From positions 1-64,000 of the forward strand of contig JAOABX010000005.1 in the NCBI GenBank assembly GCA_026418175.1: 64,000 nucleotides of DNA, written 5' to 3'. The stretch comes from Flavobacteriales bacterium. GTDB taxonomy: Bacteria > Bacteroidota > Bacteroidia > CAIKAF01. Below, piece by piece: positions 46,530-56,158 of the stretch; position 1 is the stretch's first letter; each line of letters begins with the position of its first letter. The notes beneath the pieces were generated by a model. The model worked only from the letters and a program-made list of their open reading frames with translations. It was not told the origin of the DNA and searched no databases. A program made the position numbers and the translations under genes.

Positions 46530-47580
46530 GGTATAATTGCTTTATTTGTTTATCAGAACTTTGAAATAGATTTGAAAATTGTTTACTAAGAATTTCGGAT
46601 ATTTTTTTGGTTTCTATTAAAAATCCATCATGCCCAAATAATGATTCAATAACAAACAACCGAGCATTCGGTACATGCTGAACAATGAACATTTGCTCAT
46701 CAATCGGGAAAAGAATATCTGTATCAATACCAATCACTGTTAGTGGGATTTGAATGGAAGCTAATACTTCCTCCAACATACCCCTATTTCTGGCAATGTG
46801 ATGGCTATCCATAGCATAAAGCAAAGCGATGTAACTAAACGCGTTAAAACGTTTTGCTAATTTTTCACCCTGGTACTGCTGATAACTCCAAGCTTTGTAA
46901 TGATTCAACGCATCCTTATCATCTGATTGCGTATTTGCATATGTGTTATAATGACGATAACTTAATAACGCTATGCTTCTTGCGGCTTTTAAACCTTCTA
47001 ACCCTGCCTTGGGGTCAGAGTATTTAAATGTTTTATCAGCTTTAATCGCCATTCGTTGTGATTCATTAAATGCTTTACCCCAAGCAGAGTGAAAAGCATT
47101 GGTGGCAATAGGTACTGCATGCTGAATTACAGTTGGCTCTACAATACACCATTCTAATACTTGCTGGCCTCCTAATGAACCTCCAATCAATACATCAATA
47201 GTTGGAATACCTAAATACTTCCTCAACAAAATGTGAGCCTTTATCATATCACGTACTGTGATGAGCGGAAATGAATGATAATATGGGTTACCCGTAACAG
47301 GATTTATTGACAAAGGGCCTGTTGATCCATAACATGAGCCAAGTACATTAGCACATACAATAAAATGTTTATCCGGATCAAATAATTTACCATTTCCTAC
47401 TAACCCACCCCACCATTCGGCAGCATCACTATTAGCTGTTAAGGCATGACAAATCCATACCACAGGCTTTACTCCCTTCGCATACTGTCCATATGTATGA
47501 TAACCGATTGTAAGCGAAGGGAGTATTTCACCGTTTTCTAATTCAAATGCCTGTGAAATATGCAATTCCTGATATCCCAT
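46519..47580 (-). CDS. metX: Homoserine O-acetyltransferase
   Basis: The 353-aa alpha/beta-hydrolase acetylates homoserine using acetyl-CoA. Signatures are VWICHALTANSDAAEWWGGLVG, the nucleophile elbow IGGSLGGQQVLEW, and the C-terminal Asp and His of the triad (VIGIDTDILFP and FGHDGFLIE). The product O-acetylhomoserine is the substrate of the MetY encoded two genes upstream. Its ATG shares a base with the osmC stop (TAATG). Confidence 0.95.
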   Translation of the reverse strand: MGYQELHISQAFELENGEILPSLTIGYHTYGQYAKGVKPVVWICHALTANSDAAEWWGGLVGNGKLFDPDKHFIVCANVLGSCYGSTGPLSINPVTGNPYYHSFPLITVRDMIKAHILLRKYLGIPTIDVLIGGSLGGQQVLEWCIVEPTVIQHAVPIATNAFHSAWGKAFNESQRMAIKADKTFKYSDPKAGLEGLKAARSIALLSYRHYNTYANTQSDDKDALNHYKAWSYQQYQGEKLAKRFNAFSYIALLYAMDSHHIARNRGMLEEVLASIQIPLTVIGIDTDILFPIDEQMFIVQHVPNARLFVIESLFGHDGFLIETKKISEILSKQFSNLFQSSDKQIKQLYHEK

Positions 47581-48032
47581 TAATTTAAAATGAGCGGTTG
47601 TTTTAACAAATAAGATATTGGGGTTTCATTTGAAAGGTTATCGTTGACCGGGCAGCGTTGTTTTACTTCATCAATCAATCGATTGATGTCTTCTTGAGAA
47701 GCATTGGCTTCGATAGCTATTTCTACCTGCAATGATTGAAACCCCGCCCTAACATCAAATGATTGACCCAATAGTCGTAACGGATTAATATCACCCTGTA
47801 TATTAATTCGCAAATCGTGAATTGTAATGTTTTTTTCTTTTGCGATGATATGTGTTACAACATTTATGCATCCGGCATACCCAGCCAATAAATATTCCAC
47901 TGGATTTGGAGCATCATCTTCTCCGCCCAATTCTTTTGGTTCATCTATAATAATATTAAATCTTCTTGCTTTTACTTCTGTCTTGGTAGTATTGTAAGCC
48001 TTGCCTTGAACACTAAATCGAATAGTTGACAT
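47580..48032 (-). CDS. OsmC family protein
   Basis: The 150-aa protein has the OsmC fold with the two reactive cysteines Cys55 (LLAGYAGCINVV) and Cys127 (KQRCPVNDNL), so it is likely a thiol-dependent peroxidase or a sulfur-transfer protein. OsmC proteins usually respond to hydroperoxide stress, so its position between metY and metX is unusual and hints at a role in sulfur handling. It lies 20 bp after metY. Confidence 0.9.
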   Translation of the reverse strand: MSTIRFSVQGKAYNTTKTEVKARRFNIIIDEPKELGGEDDAPNPVEYLLAGYAGCINVVTHIIAKEKNITIHDLRINIQGDINPLRLLGQSFDVRAGFQSLQVEIAIEANASQEDINRLIDEVKQRCPVNDNLSNETPISYLLKQPLILN

Positions 48033-48052
48033 AACATTTACGTTTTTAAATT

Positions 48053-49493
<1,441 letters not shown>

Positions 49494-49496
49494 GGA

Positions 49497-49610
49497 TTAC
49501 ATCCAGCAACACATGCAGCAACAACAAGAATAAAATGGGGAAATTCTAAAAGCGGAATATTTCACCTGTTGGGTGAAGTTTAGATTTGGAATGTTTGTAA
49601 TTACTTTCAT
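49497..49610 (-). CDS. 37-aa polycysteine leader peptide upstream of metY
   Basis: ATG 49610 opens a 37-codon frame that ends SCCCCMCCWM and stop at 49497. Six of the last nine residues are Cys and two are Met. It begins 12 nt after the end of the riboswitch P1 helix and stops about 100 nt before metY, in the metY direction. Polycysteine short ORFs act as cysteine-responsive attenuators in mycobacteria; here the same logic would make ribosomes stall when charged Cys-tRNA is scarce. The start context TAAATTAAAC-ATG is AT-rich and unstructured, as usual for this phylum. A longer frame to 49724 overlaps the riboswitch and is not used. Confidence 0.6.
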   Translation of the reverse strand: MKVITNIPNLNFTQQVKYSAFRISPFYSCCCCMCCWM

Positions 49611-49621
49611 GTTTAATTTAC

Positions 49622-49762
49622 ATTTATCTTTCTCCGCTCCACACCATGTGGAGTTGGGAGCAGGATTTGGCACCGGTTTTCCAATTCCCAAAAGGGAACT
49701 TATAGTTGGTTGCCAGAGGGTCATAGAGCCTGTTCTCTCACCTCATTCTCAATAAATCTTAG
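49622..49762 (-). ncRNA. SAM-I (S-box) riboswitch
   Basis: On the minus strand the conserved core is visible in order: a P1 strand (ATTTAT at 49757-49752), GAGGTGAGAGAACAGGCTC, GACCCTCTGGCAACC, the P3 hairpin TTCCC/GGGAA, GGTGCCAAATCCTGC, the P4 hairpin CTCCACA/TGTGGAG, and the closing P1 strand ATAAAT (49627-49622). These match the S-box consensus (GAGG..GAGGGA, CGGCAACC, GGTGCTAAATCCTGC). It should bind S-adenosylmethionine and turn off the metY operon. No terminator directly follows P1, so control may act through the leader ORF or the downstream attenuator. Confidence 0.93.
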
Positions 49763-49789
49763 TACAAAACGTACACCAGAACGTTGCAG

Positions 49790-49821
49790 CAAATATAAAA
49801 ATAGAATGTTTGAATTTGCAA
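49790..49821 (-). promoter_or_regulatory. Promoter of the metY operon leader
   Basis: On the minus strand TTG (49821-49819), a 21-bp spacer and TATATTTG (49797-49790) match the Bacteroidota promoter. The predicted start is about 25 nt before the riboswitch P1 helix, which fits. The remaining 49822-49988 between this promoter and the flippase gene is AT-rich with nothing recognised. Confidence 0.5.
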
Positions 49822-49988
49822 GTAATTATAAAAATAATTTTTCAATTACCCTTAATTTCCTTTATTTATGAGATTTACAAAAGCAACAGATAATATTCTA
49901 TTAACATGGTGAAGAAAAATTATTGTAAATCCACAAAGAGTAATTTATTTATTCATATAACCGCTCATTTAAATTTTACTAATTTTCA

Positions 49989-51317
49989 GTGGTGAAATCT
50001 TTTCAACTTCGTATCACATCAATAAGTCACTGGCAGATCTTTCAGGTCATCCGGTTTTGTTCAGTTATCGGAACAAACATTTTATTTACAAAAGGTTTAT
50101 TAGAAACCTCAGCAATTGGGGTATATGAAAGTATTTTATTAATTGCAACCATTAGCAGTTCATTTTGGGTTAGTGGTATCATGCAAGGTTTATTGGGTGT
50201 ATTTCCGAAAAATGAAAAATCGCCTGCTTTGTTCAACTCCTTTTTCCTGTTAACCATAATTGGATTAGTAGTAGCCATTGCTCTTTATATTACGCAAGAA
50301 CAATTTGTCAACTGGTTTAATATTTCAAACACAACGTTGTTTAATAAACTTTTTATCTGGTATCTTGTATATACTACTTTTAATAATCCAACTTATGTAA
50401 ATGAATATTTTTGGATGATGACTAACAGAAACAAGCCACTGTTGCTATATGGCTCGTTAATATATTTCCTGCAGTTTGCGGTTCTAATCTTACCACTTGC
50501 TGTTGGATTTAGTTTGCTTCAAAGTTTTCAATTATTGGCAGTTCTTTCTATATGCAAATGGATTTATTCATGGATAATTATTTACCAACACAGCCAAGTA
50601 TTGATTGAACCTAAATTTATTCGAATTCTTCTTTCAAAGTCAGTTCCACTTGCTGCAGCAACTCTTATTTCAGGATATGCGCAATATATCGATGCATGGA
50701 TTGTAAAAAAACACTTTGACGATGCTACATTTGCAGCATTTATGTACGGGGCTCGTGAATTTCCACTATCGCTTATTATGGCCAATGCATTATCTGAAAC
50801 CTTAGCTAACCGAATTCGGGTCAATGGAATACACGATAATCTAAAAATCATTGGCAATGAAGCAAAAAAATTAGGGCTAATATTATTTCCGATTACCTGC
50901 CTTTTAATTGTAGTTATGCCTGTCTTATTTCCGCTAATCTACAACCATGATTTCACGCTGAGTGCCAGTATTTTTAATATCTATTTATTACTGATTATTC
51001 CCAGATTATTATTTCCACAATCTATTCTTATTGGTTGCGGGAAAAACCCAATTATATTGTGGAGTGCTGTGATTGAATTAGGTATAAATATCGGCTGTAG
51101 TCTTCTTTTATTGAATATAATGGGAATTGAGGGAATTGCCTGGGGCACAGTAATAGCCTATATGGCCGATAAGATTTTTTTATGGTTATATGTAAGTAAA
51201 AAGTTTCAATTGCCATTACAATCTGTTACTCACCTTAAATTATGGATAACCGGAAGTTTAACTGTACTTGGGTTTTATATAGTATATCATCAGATTTTAT
51301 CAACTTTCTTACTATAG
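49989..51317 (+). CDS. Wzx-like polysaccharide flippase (MATE/MVF fold)
   Basis: The 442-aa protein has about 12 transmembrane helices spread over its whole length, with polar breaks typical of Wzx/O-antigen translocases (VIGTNILFTKGLLETSAIGVYESILL, KSVPLAAATLISGYAQYIDAWIVKKHF). It should flip lipid-linked oligosaccharides across the inner membrane, serving the polysaccharide genes at 32-37 kb. The frame begins with GTG codons at 49989/49992; no ATG is present near the N terminus. The DUF6728 gene follows 33 bp later. Confidence 0.85.
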   Translation: MVKSFQLRITSISHWQIFQVIRFCSVIGTNILFTKGLLETSAIGVYESILLIATISSSFWVSGIMQGLLGVFPKNEKSPALFNSFFLLTIIGLVVAIALYITQEQFVNWFNISNTTLFNKLFIWYLVYTTFNNPTYVNEYFWMMTNRNKPLLLYGSLIYFLQFAVLILPLAVGFSLLQSFQLLAVLSICKWIYSWIIIYQHSQVLIEPKFIRILLSKSVPLAAATLISGYAQYIDAWIVKKHFDDATFAAFMYGAREFPLSLIMANALSETLANRIRVNGIHDNLKIIGNEAKKLGLILFPITCLLIVVMPVLFPLIYNHDFTLSASIFNIYLLLIIPRLLFPQSILIGCGKNPIILWSAVIELGINIGCSLLLLNIMGIEGIAWGTVIAYMADKIFLWLYVSKKFQLPLQSVTHLKLWITGSLTVLGFYIVYHQILSTFLL

Positions 51318-51350
51318 AATTGTTAAATTTAATATCAAATTTTAATCGCC

Positions 51351-51518
51351 ATGATACTCCGAAAAATTCTCTATTATCTAAATCCATTAACCTTATTTAA
51401 AAAATCACCTCATCCTGAAGGTATCAATTTACGCATGATGCATGGAATTAATCGCATAAGTTTATTTATGTTTCTCATTGGTTTAATCATAGTATTAATT
51501 AAGATTTTTTCCAAATGA
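51351..51518 (+). CDS. Small one-helix membrane protein, DUF6728-like
   Basis: This 55-aa ORF (MILRKILYYLNPLTLFKKS ... MFLIGLIIVLIKIFSK) has a basic N terminus with a YLNPLTLFKK segment and a single C-terminal transmembrane helix (about 36-52). It resembles the small DUF6728 family of Bacteroidota; the match is from memory. Its TGA overlaps the ATG of the methyltransferase gene (ATGA), so the two are translationally coupled. Function is unknown. Confidence 0.65.
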   Translation: MILRKILYYLNPLTLFKKSPHPEGINLRMMHGINRISLFMFLIGLIIVLIKIFSK

Positions 51519-52192
51519 GTTTATTTAGAAATTGGGGAATTTTCATCATTATTTTGATAATTTTTTCATGCAAAAACAAATCCAAGCATGAGCATCATCA
51601 TGGGCAGGCTAATGAACATATGCACCAAAAATCGTTTGATGAATTGGTGAAACAATTTGAAGACCCGCAACGGGATGTTTGGCAAAAGCCTGATACTGTC
51701 ATTAAATTATTAGGTGACCTGAAGGGCAAAAAAATAATGGATATTGGCAGTGGAACCGGTTATTTTAGCTTTCGATTATATAATGCAGGAGCAAATGTAA
51801 TATGCGGAGATGTAGATGATGAATTCCTAACCTATATTCGAAAAAAAATAAAAGAAATCAATGCAGATACCAATCGAATTAGCACCCGAAAATTAAAATA
51901 CGATAATCCAGTTTTACAAAAAGAAGAAGTTGACCGGGTAATTATTGTAAATACATATCATCATATTGAAAATAGACCTAGATATTTTTCTAAAGTTTTT
52001 CAAGGCTTAACGCCTGATGGTAAATTAATCGTTATTGATTTTAAAAAAAGAGAACTTCCTGAAGGCCCGCCCGTTAAAATGAAACTTACAGAAAAGGAAG
52101 TAGAAAATGAATTAAAAAAAGCCGGATTTAACACATTTCAAACCGATACGACCACATTGCCCTACCAATACCTTATTATAGCCGGAAAGTAA
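51515..52192 (+). CDS. Predicted lipoprotein with class I SAM methyltransferase domain
   Basis: The 225-aa protein begins with a lipoprotein signal (IFIIILIIFSCKNKSK; Cys about residue 19) and then a His-rich stretch (KHEHHHGQANEHMHQ, about 24-38). The rest is a class I methyltransferase: SAM motif I IMDIGSGTGYFSFRLY, an acidic CGDVDDEF ribose-binding loop, and motif IV VNTYHHIENR. Export of a SAM-dependent enzyme is unexpected because SAM is made in the cytoplasm. The N-terminal helix might instead be a membrane anchor. Substrate is unknown. Confidence 0.8.
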   Translation: MSLFRNWGIFIIILIIFSCKNKSKHEHHHGQANEHMHQKSFDELVKQFEDPQRDVWQKPDTVIKLLGDLKGKKIMDIGSGTGYFSFRLYNAGANVICGDVDDEFLTYIRKKIKEINADTNRISTRKLKYDNPVLQKEEVDRVIIVNTYHHIENRPRYFSKVFQGLTPDGKLIVIDFKKRELPEGPPVKMKLTEKEVENELKKAGFNTFQTDTTTLPYQYLIIAGK

Positions 52193-52197
52193 AACAT

Positions 52198-52228
52198 TTG
52201 TGGCATTTTGATTTTGCACGTACATTTG
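52198..52228 (+). promoter_or_regulatory. Promoter of the GH18-CUB gene
   Basis: TTG (52198-52200), a 20-bp spacer and TACATTTG (52221-52228) match the Bacteroidota promoter and lie about 20 bp before the ATG. The gene can therefore be expressed apart from the methyltransferase gene. Confidence 0.5.
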
Positions 52229-52247
52229 TGTAAATAATACCGAGTTT

Positions 52248-55163
52248 ATGAGATTTTTACTAGTACTAACACTATTCTTCTCATTATTATTTTATTGTAA
52301 TGCACAGATAAGCATCATGCAGGAAGAATTGTTAAAATACAATTCACTGGGGTATGATGAAACATACTATCAAACCTCAAATATACCTGCATCTATGTCA
52401 AATACTAGAAGTAATTGCAACTTAAACAAAATGGTTTTTGGTTGGCACCCCTATTGGCAAAATGGTTTAGAAGTTAATTATCAATGGAATTTATTAAGTG
52501 ACCTTTGCTTTTTTAGTTACGAAGTAAATCCAAACAATGGAAATGCGGTTAGTACTCATGGATGGGCTACCAATGCAGCTGTTACCACTGCTTTAAATCA
52601 AGGCAAAAAAGTTCATTTATGTGTTACATTATTTAATAATCATGCTACATTTTTTGGTAACAGTTCAGCTCAAACCACGCTTATTAATAACTTAATCAAT
52701 GCTATTCAAACCAGAGGAGCTCATGGAATAAATATTGACTTTGAAGGAGTACCTTCTTCACAAAGCACCAACATGACCAATTTCATGATTAATTTAAGCA
52801 ATGCTCTGCATACAGCAAATCCAAATTACCAGCTAAGTATGTGCTTATATGCAGTGGACTGGAATAATGTATTTGATGAACCGGTATTATCACAATATGT
52901 AGATTTTTTTACCATCATGGGTTATGACTATTATTGGACTGGTAGTTCACAAGCAGGCCCAAACGACCCGTTATATGGTTTTACAGATGGTTATGATCGT
53001 TCGCTTTCCAGAACTATCACATATTATCGTAATGCTGGAATTCCCGCAAATAAATTAGTATTAGGGTTACCCTATTATGGTAGGGAATGGGAAACAGTTT
53101 CCAATGCAATTCCTTCAAATACTACAGGAAATAATGTTTTTAGCAGAACATTTCGCGTAGTAAAAAACAATGCTTCAGGTTTTTATACAGCTGCAAACGC
53201 TCAATACAACCAACGAAGCCAAACCACATCGTATATTTTTCAAAACTCCGGAACCTGGAGACAATGCTGGATTACTGAAGGATATGGAATGCGACGCAGA
53301 TTTGATTTAGTAAACCAACGTGGTTTAAAGGGTATAGGCATTTGGGCATTAGGCTACGATGACGGGTATTCTGATTTTTGGGATGCTATAGAAGCTAAAT
53401 TTACCGACTGCAGCAATGTTCCATGCAAGGATACCATTTACGATGGAGGTGGACCATTAGTTAATTACTACGATAATGAAAACTATGCATTTACTATTTC
53501 GCCAACCGGAGCTGTTCAAACCACATTAAACTTTCAATCATTTGCTACGGAAGCTAATTATGATACTTTATGGTTGTATGATGGCCCATCCACTTCCTCT
53601 CCATTAATAGGTGCCTATCATGGTAATAACAGTCCCGGATTTATCACTTCCAGTGGCCCGAGCATCACGCTTCGATTTAAGTCGGATGGTTCTACTCGTG
53701 CTGCAGGATGGATGGCTATATGGAATTGTATTACCGATAATACCCCTCCCACTACCTCCATTCAGCCACCAGCGTCTTGGATTACGCAGGACACACTCAT
53801 CCAATTTACTGATTTTGACAATCTTCAATTAAACGGAACCTATTGGAATGTATCTGATTTTGATGGAACCTCCTGGAGAAGTAATCCAACCCATGGATTT
53901 TACAACGACCATTTCTCTTCACTACATCCTGACTGGCAAGTATCAACTGGTACATGGATAATTGAAAATGATAAATTAAAACAAACCAATGAAGCTGAAA
54001 ATAATTCTAACATTTATGCATGGCTTGATCAATCGTTAAGCGATGAATATGTATACGAATGGAAGGGGATAACCACCGGAAGTGGAACTAACCGACGTTC
54101 AGGTTTTCATTTTGCTTCGGATAACGGTGCTTTGGCTAACCGTGGAAATTCCTACTTTGTTTGGTTTAGAATTGACAACCAAAACTTACAATTTTATAAA
54201 GTAACTAACGATGTATTTTCATTGGTTCATACGGTGCCCTTTATTACTACTCCCGGTGTTGAATATTTATACCGAGTTATTTACAACAGAATTACCGGAA
54301 AAATTTCAGTATTTGTGAATGGACAATTTATTGGCAGCTGGACAGATACTAATAATCCTTATCAAAATGGGCAGTACATTTCCTTTAGAAGCGGAAATGC
54401 AATATATACTGTGGATGATTTGAAAGTTTATAGAAGTAGATCCTCCTCCAGTCAAATAACAGTTGGCAACAATTCTGCCATGATTCGCTATCAAAATCCC
54501 GATCCAATATCCCCTGCCGCAAAAATTACATCTTTAGTTAAAGACCAGGTACATTTATTTTCTTCTGCTGAACAGCTTTTAAATATTGACTGGACAGTAC
54601 CAGAATTTTCTGGATTCATTTATGATGGAGGAAGCATTGATATAGACACATTTATTAATACTCAAACCTTTTCTGCCAATTGGCAAGGATGGACTGACCC
54701 TCATTCAGGAATCGCCTATTATAACTATGCCACAGGCACCGCACCCGGCTTGGATGATGTAATCCCTTTTACTAACAATGGGATGAATGAGTTTTGCAGT
54801 TACAATACTTCAGCTATTCAACCCGATGGTACACAATATTTTCATACAATTCAGGCGGTTAATCATGCTGGATTAATCAATGAATCGAGCAGTAATGGAT
54901 TTTATTTGATTTTTTCTACTACTTCCACAATAAATGAAAAACATTTGGCTCGAATTTATCCCAACCCAACAAGTAAGTTCGTATACATCCAGTCGGAAGA
55001 ACCTATTACTACAGTGCGTATTATAGACCAAACAGGAAGAACTCAACTTGAGATGAATAGCAAGCACCCTATTCAAACTGTGAATGTTCAAAACCTTGCA
55101 GCCGGTATATATTTTATGGAATTGAATTACAAAACAATGATTCGAATCATTATCGTTCCATGA
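52248..55163 (+). CDS. T9SS-secreted GH18 (chitinase/SleL-like) glycoside hydrolase with CUB domain
   Basis: The 971-aa exported protein has a signal peptide (FYCNAQ), then a GH18 barrel (about 60-380) with the catalytic motif INIDFEG (Asp164, Glu166; Glu166 is the likely proton donor). A CUB domain (about 390-495, YDTLWLYDGPS), a laminin-G-like or concanavalin-like region (about 540-740), a further beta domain and a T9SS sorting domain (ARIYPNPTSKFVYIQ ... AGIYFMEL) follow. Substrate may be chitin or peptidoglycan-type glycan; the GH18 sequence resembles the spore/peptidoglycan type (WHPYWQNG). The next gene overlaps by 4 bp. Confidence 0.87.
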   Translation: MRFLLVLTLFFSLLFYCNAQISIMQEELLKYNSLGYDETYYQTSNIPASMSNTRSNCNLNKMVFGWHPYWQNGLEVNYQWNLLSDLCFFSYEVNPNNGNAVSTHGWATNAAVTTALNQGKKVHLCVTLFNNHATFFGNSSAQTTLINNLINAIQTRGAHGINIDFEGVPSSQSTNMTNFMINLSNALHTANPNYQLSMCLYAVDWNNVFDEPVLSQYVDFFTIMGYDYYWTGSSQAGPNDPLYGFTDGYDRSLSRTITYYRNAGIPANKLVLGLPYYGREWETVSNAIPSNTTGNNVFSRTFRVVKNNASGFYTAANAQYNQRSQTTSYIFQNSGTWRQCWITEGYGMRRRFDLVNQRGLKGIGIWALGYDDGYSDFWDAIEAKFTDCSNVPCKDTIYDGGGPLVNYYDNENYAFTISPTGAVQTTLNFQSFATEANYDTLWLYDGPSTSSPLIGAYHGNNSPGFITSSGPSITLRFKSDGSTRAAGWMAIWNCITDNTPPTTSIQPPASWITQDTLIQFTDFDNLQLNGTYWNVSDFDGTSWRSNPTHGFYNDHFSSLHPDWQVSTGTWIIENDKLKQTNEAENNSNIYAWLDQSLSDEYVYEWKGITTGSGTNRRSGFHFASDNGALANRGNSYFVWFRIDNQNLQFYKVTNDVFSLVHTVPFITTPGVEYLYRVIYNRITGKISVFVNGQFIGSWTDTNNPYQNGQYISFRSGNAIYTVDDLKVYRSRSSSSQITVGNNSAMIRYQNPDPISPAAKITSLVKDQVHLFSSAEQLLNIDWTVPEFSGFIYDGGSIDIDTFINTQTFSANWQGWTDPHSGIAYYNYATGTAPGLDDVIPFTNNGMNEFCSYNTSAIQPDGTQYFHTIQAVNHAGLINESSSNGFYLIFSTTSTINEKHLARIYPNPTSKFVYIQSEEPITTVRIIDQTGRTQLEMNSKHPIQTVNVQNLAAGIYFMELNYKTMIRIIIVP

Positions 55164-56158
55164 AAAAACTTTTATTCCTTTTTTGTTTTTGTGGATTTGT
55201 TTCTTGTACATTAAAATACGAAGTTACAGAAGCCACATTTGAAAAAATTACAACAGGCCCAGGACCAGAAGATATGGTGCTCGATACTTTTCAAGGCCGT
55301 AATCGTTTACTTATTTCTTGTTCAGAGCGAAGAAAAAAACAGCCACCTAAAGATGAAATATGGGATATAAATATTGATACAAAACAATCAAAAATTCTAC
55401 CTCGTACAAATCATCCAGATAGTATAATATTTCATCCTCACGGAGTTGATTTAGTATTTGATGAAAACAAGGCATGGCTAATGGTAGTAAATCATGAAGA
55501 AAAAAAGAATCGCCATAGCATTTTACGTTATTTAGTTCAAGAAGATGAATTAATATTTGATACTATATTTTGGAACCGCCGCTATTTAAAATCGCCCAAC
55601 GATGTGTTTGCTGACACGAAAGATAAATTTTGGGTAACCAATGATGCATCTTCCAGAAACAGCAATTTGGAGTTATTGTTAAAAATTAAAGGTGGAAATG
55701 TAGTATATTTTAATGGAAATTCATTTGTCAAATCTACTCCTGGTCTTGCATTTCCCAATGGAATTGTACATGTAGAAAATCAACTCATAGTTTCCACTTC
55801 ACGTGAAAATAAAATATTTTCATTCCCATTGAATGATCAAAAAAAAGCTATTGCATCAGGTAAAATTGTCCTAGCCAAAGCAAAGGGCTGGGATAATTTT
55901 AGTAAATATAATGATACACTATTGTTATGTACGGCCCATGTAAGACCTTTAAAATTTATAAATCATTATAAGCACTCCAACAACAAATCACCCGTAGCAA
56001 TATATTTAATTAACCTAAAGACGAAGAATGCTGAATTATTGTTTTATACTGATGGCCTTGTGATCAGTGCTGGGTCAACGGCTATTTTTTATGATGGATA
56101 TTTATATGTATGCCAGGTTTTTGATCCGTATATTGTTAAAATATCATTAGCCAAATGA
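55160..56158 (+). CDS. Lipoprotein with paraoxonase/SMP-30-like beta-propeller
   Basis: The 332-aa protein has a lipoprotein signal (FCGFVSCTLK, Cys about residue 16). The rest fits a six-bladed propeller of the arylesterase/SMP-30 group: PGPEDMVLD, HPHGVDLVFD, LKSPNDVFADTKDKFWVTND and FPNGIVHVENQLIVSTSRENKI, where the N/D residues at blade starts bind calcium. It may be a lactonase or arylesterase on the periplasmic side. Its ATG overlaps the GH18 gene stop and its stop overlaps the Smr gene (4 bp each). Confidence 0.78.
   Translation: MKKLLFLFCFCGFVSCTLKYEVTEATFEKITTGPGPEDMVLDTFQGRNRLLISCSERRKKQPPKDEIWDINIDTKQSKILPRTNHPDSIIFHPHGVDLVFDENKAWLMVVNHEEKKNRHSILRYLVQEDELIFDTIFWNRRYLKSPNDVFADTKDKFWVTNDASSRNSNLELLLKIKGGNVVYFNGNSFVKSTPGLAFPNGIVHVENQLIVSTSRENKIFSFPLNDQKKAIASGKIVLAKAKGWDNFSKYNDTLLLCTAHVRPLKFINHYKHSNNKSPVAIYLINLKTKNAELLFYTDGLVISAGSTAIFYDGYLYVCQVFDPYIVKISLAK

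Noticed and set aside
49611-49724. Upstream extension of the polycysteine frame to a 75-aa ORF
   Set aside because: The extra codons lie inside the riboswitch aptamer, so translation from there is unlikely; ATG 49610 is the sensible start.
49573-49755. Plus-strand ORF of 60 aa over the metY leader
   Set aside because: It is antisense to the SAM-I riboswitch; its apparent coding signal comes from the conserved RNA helices.
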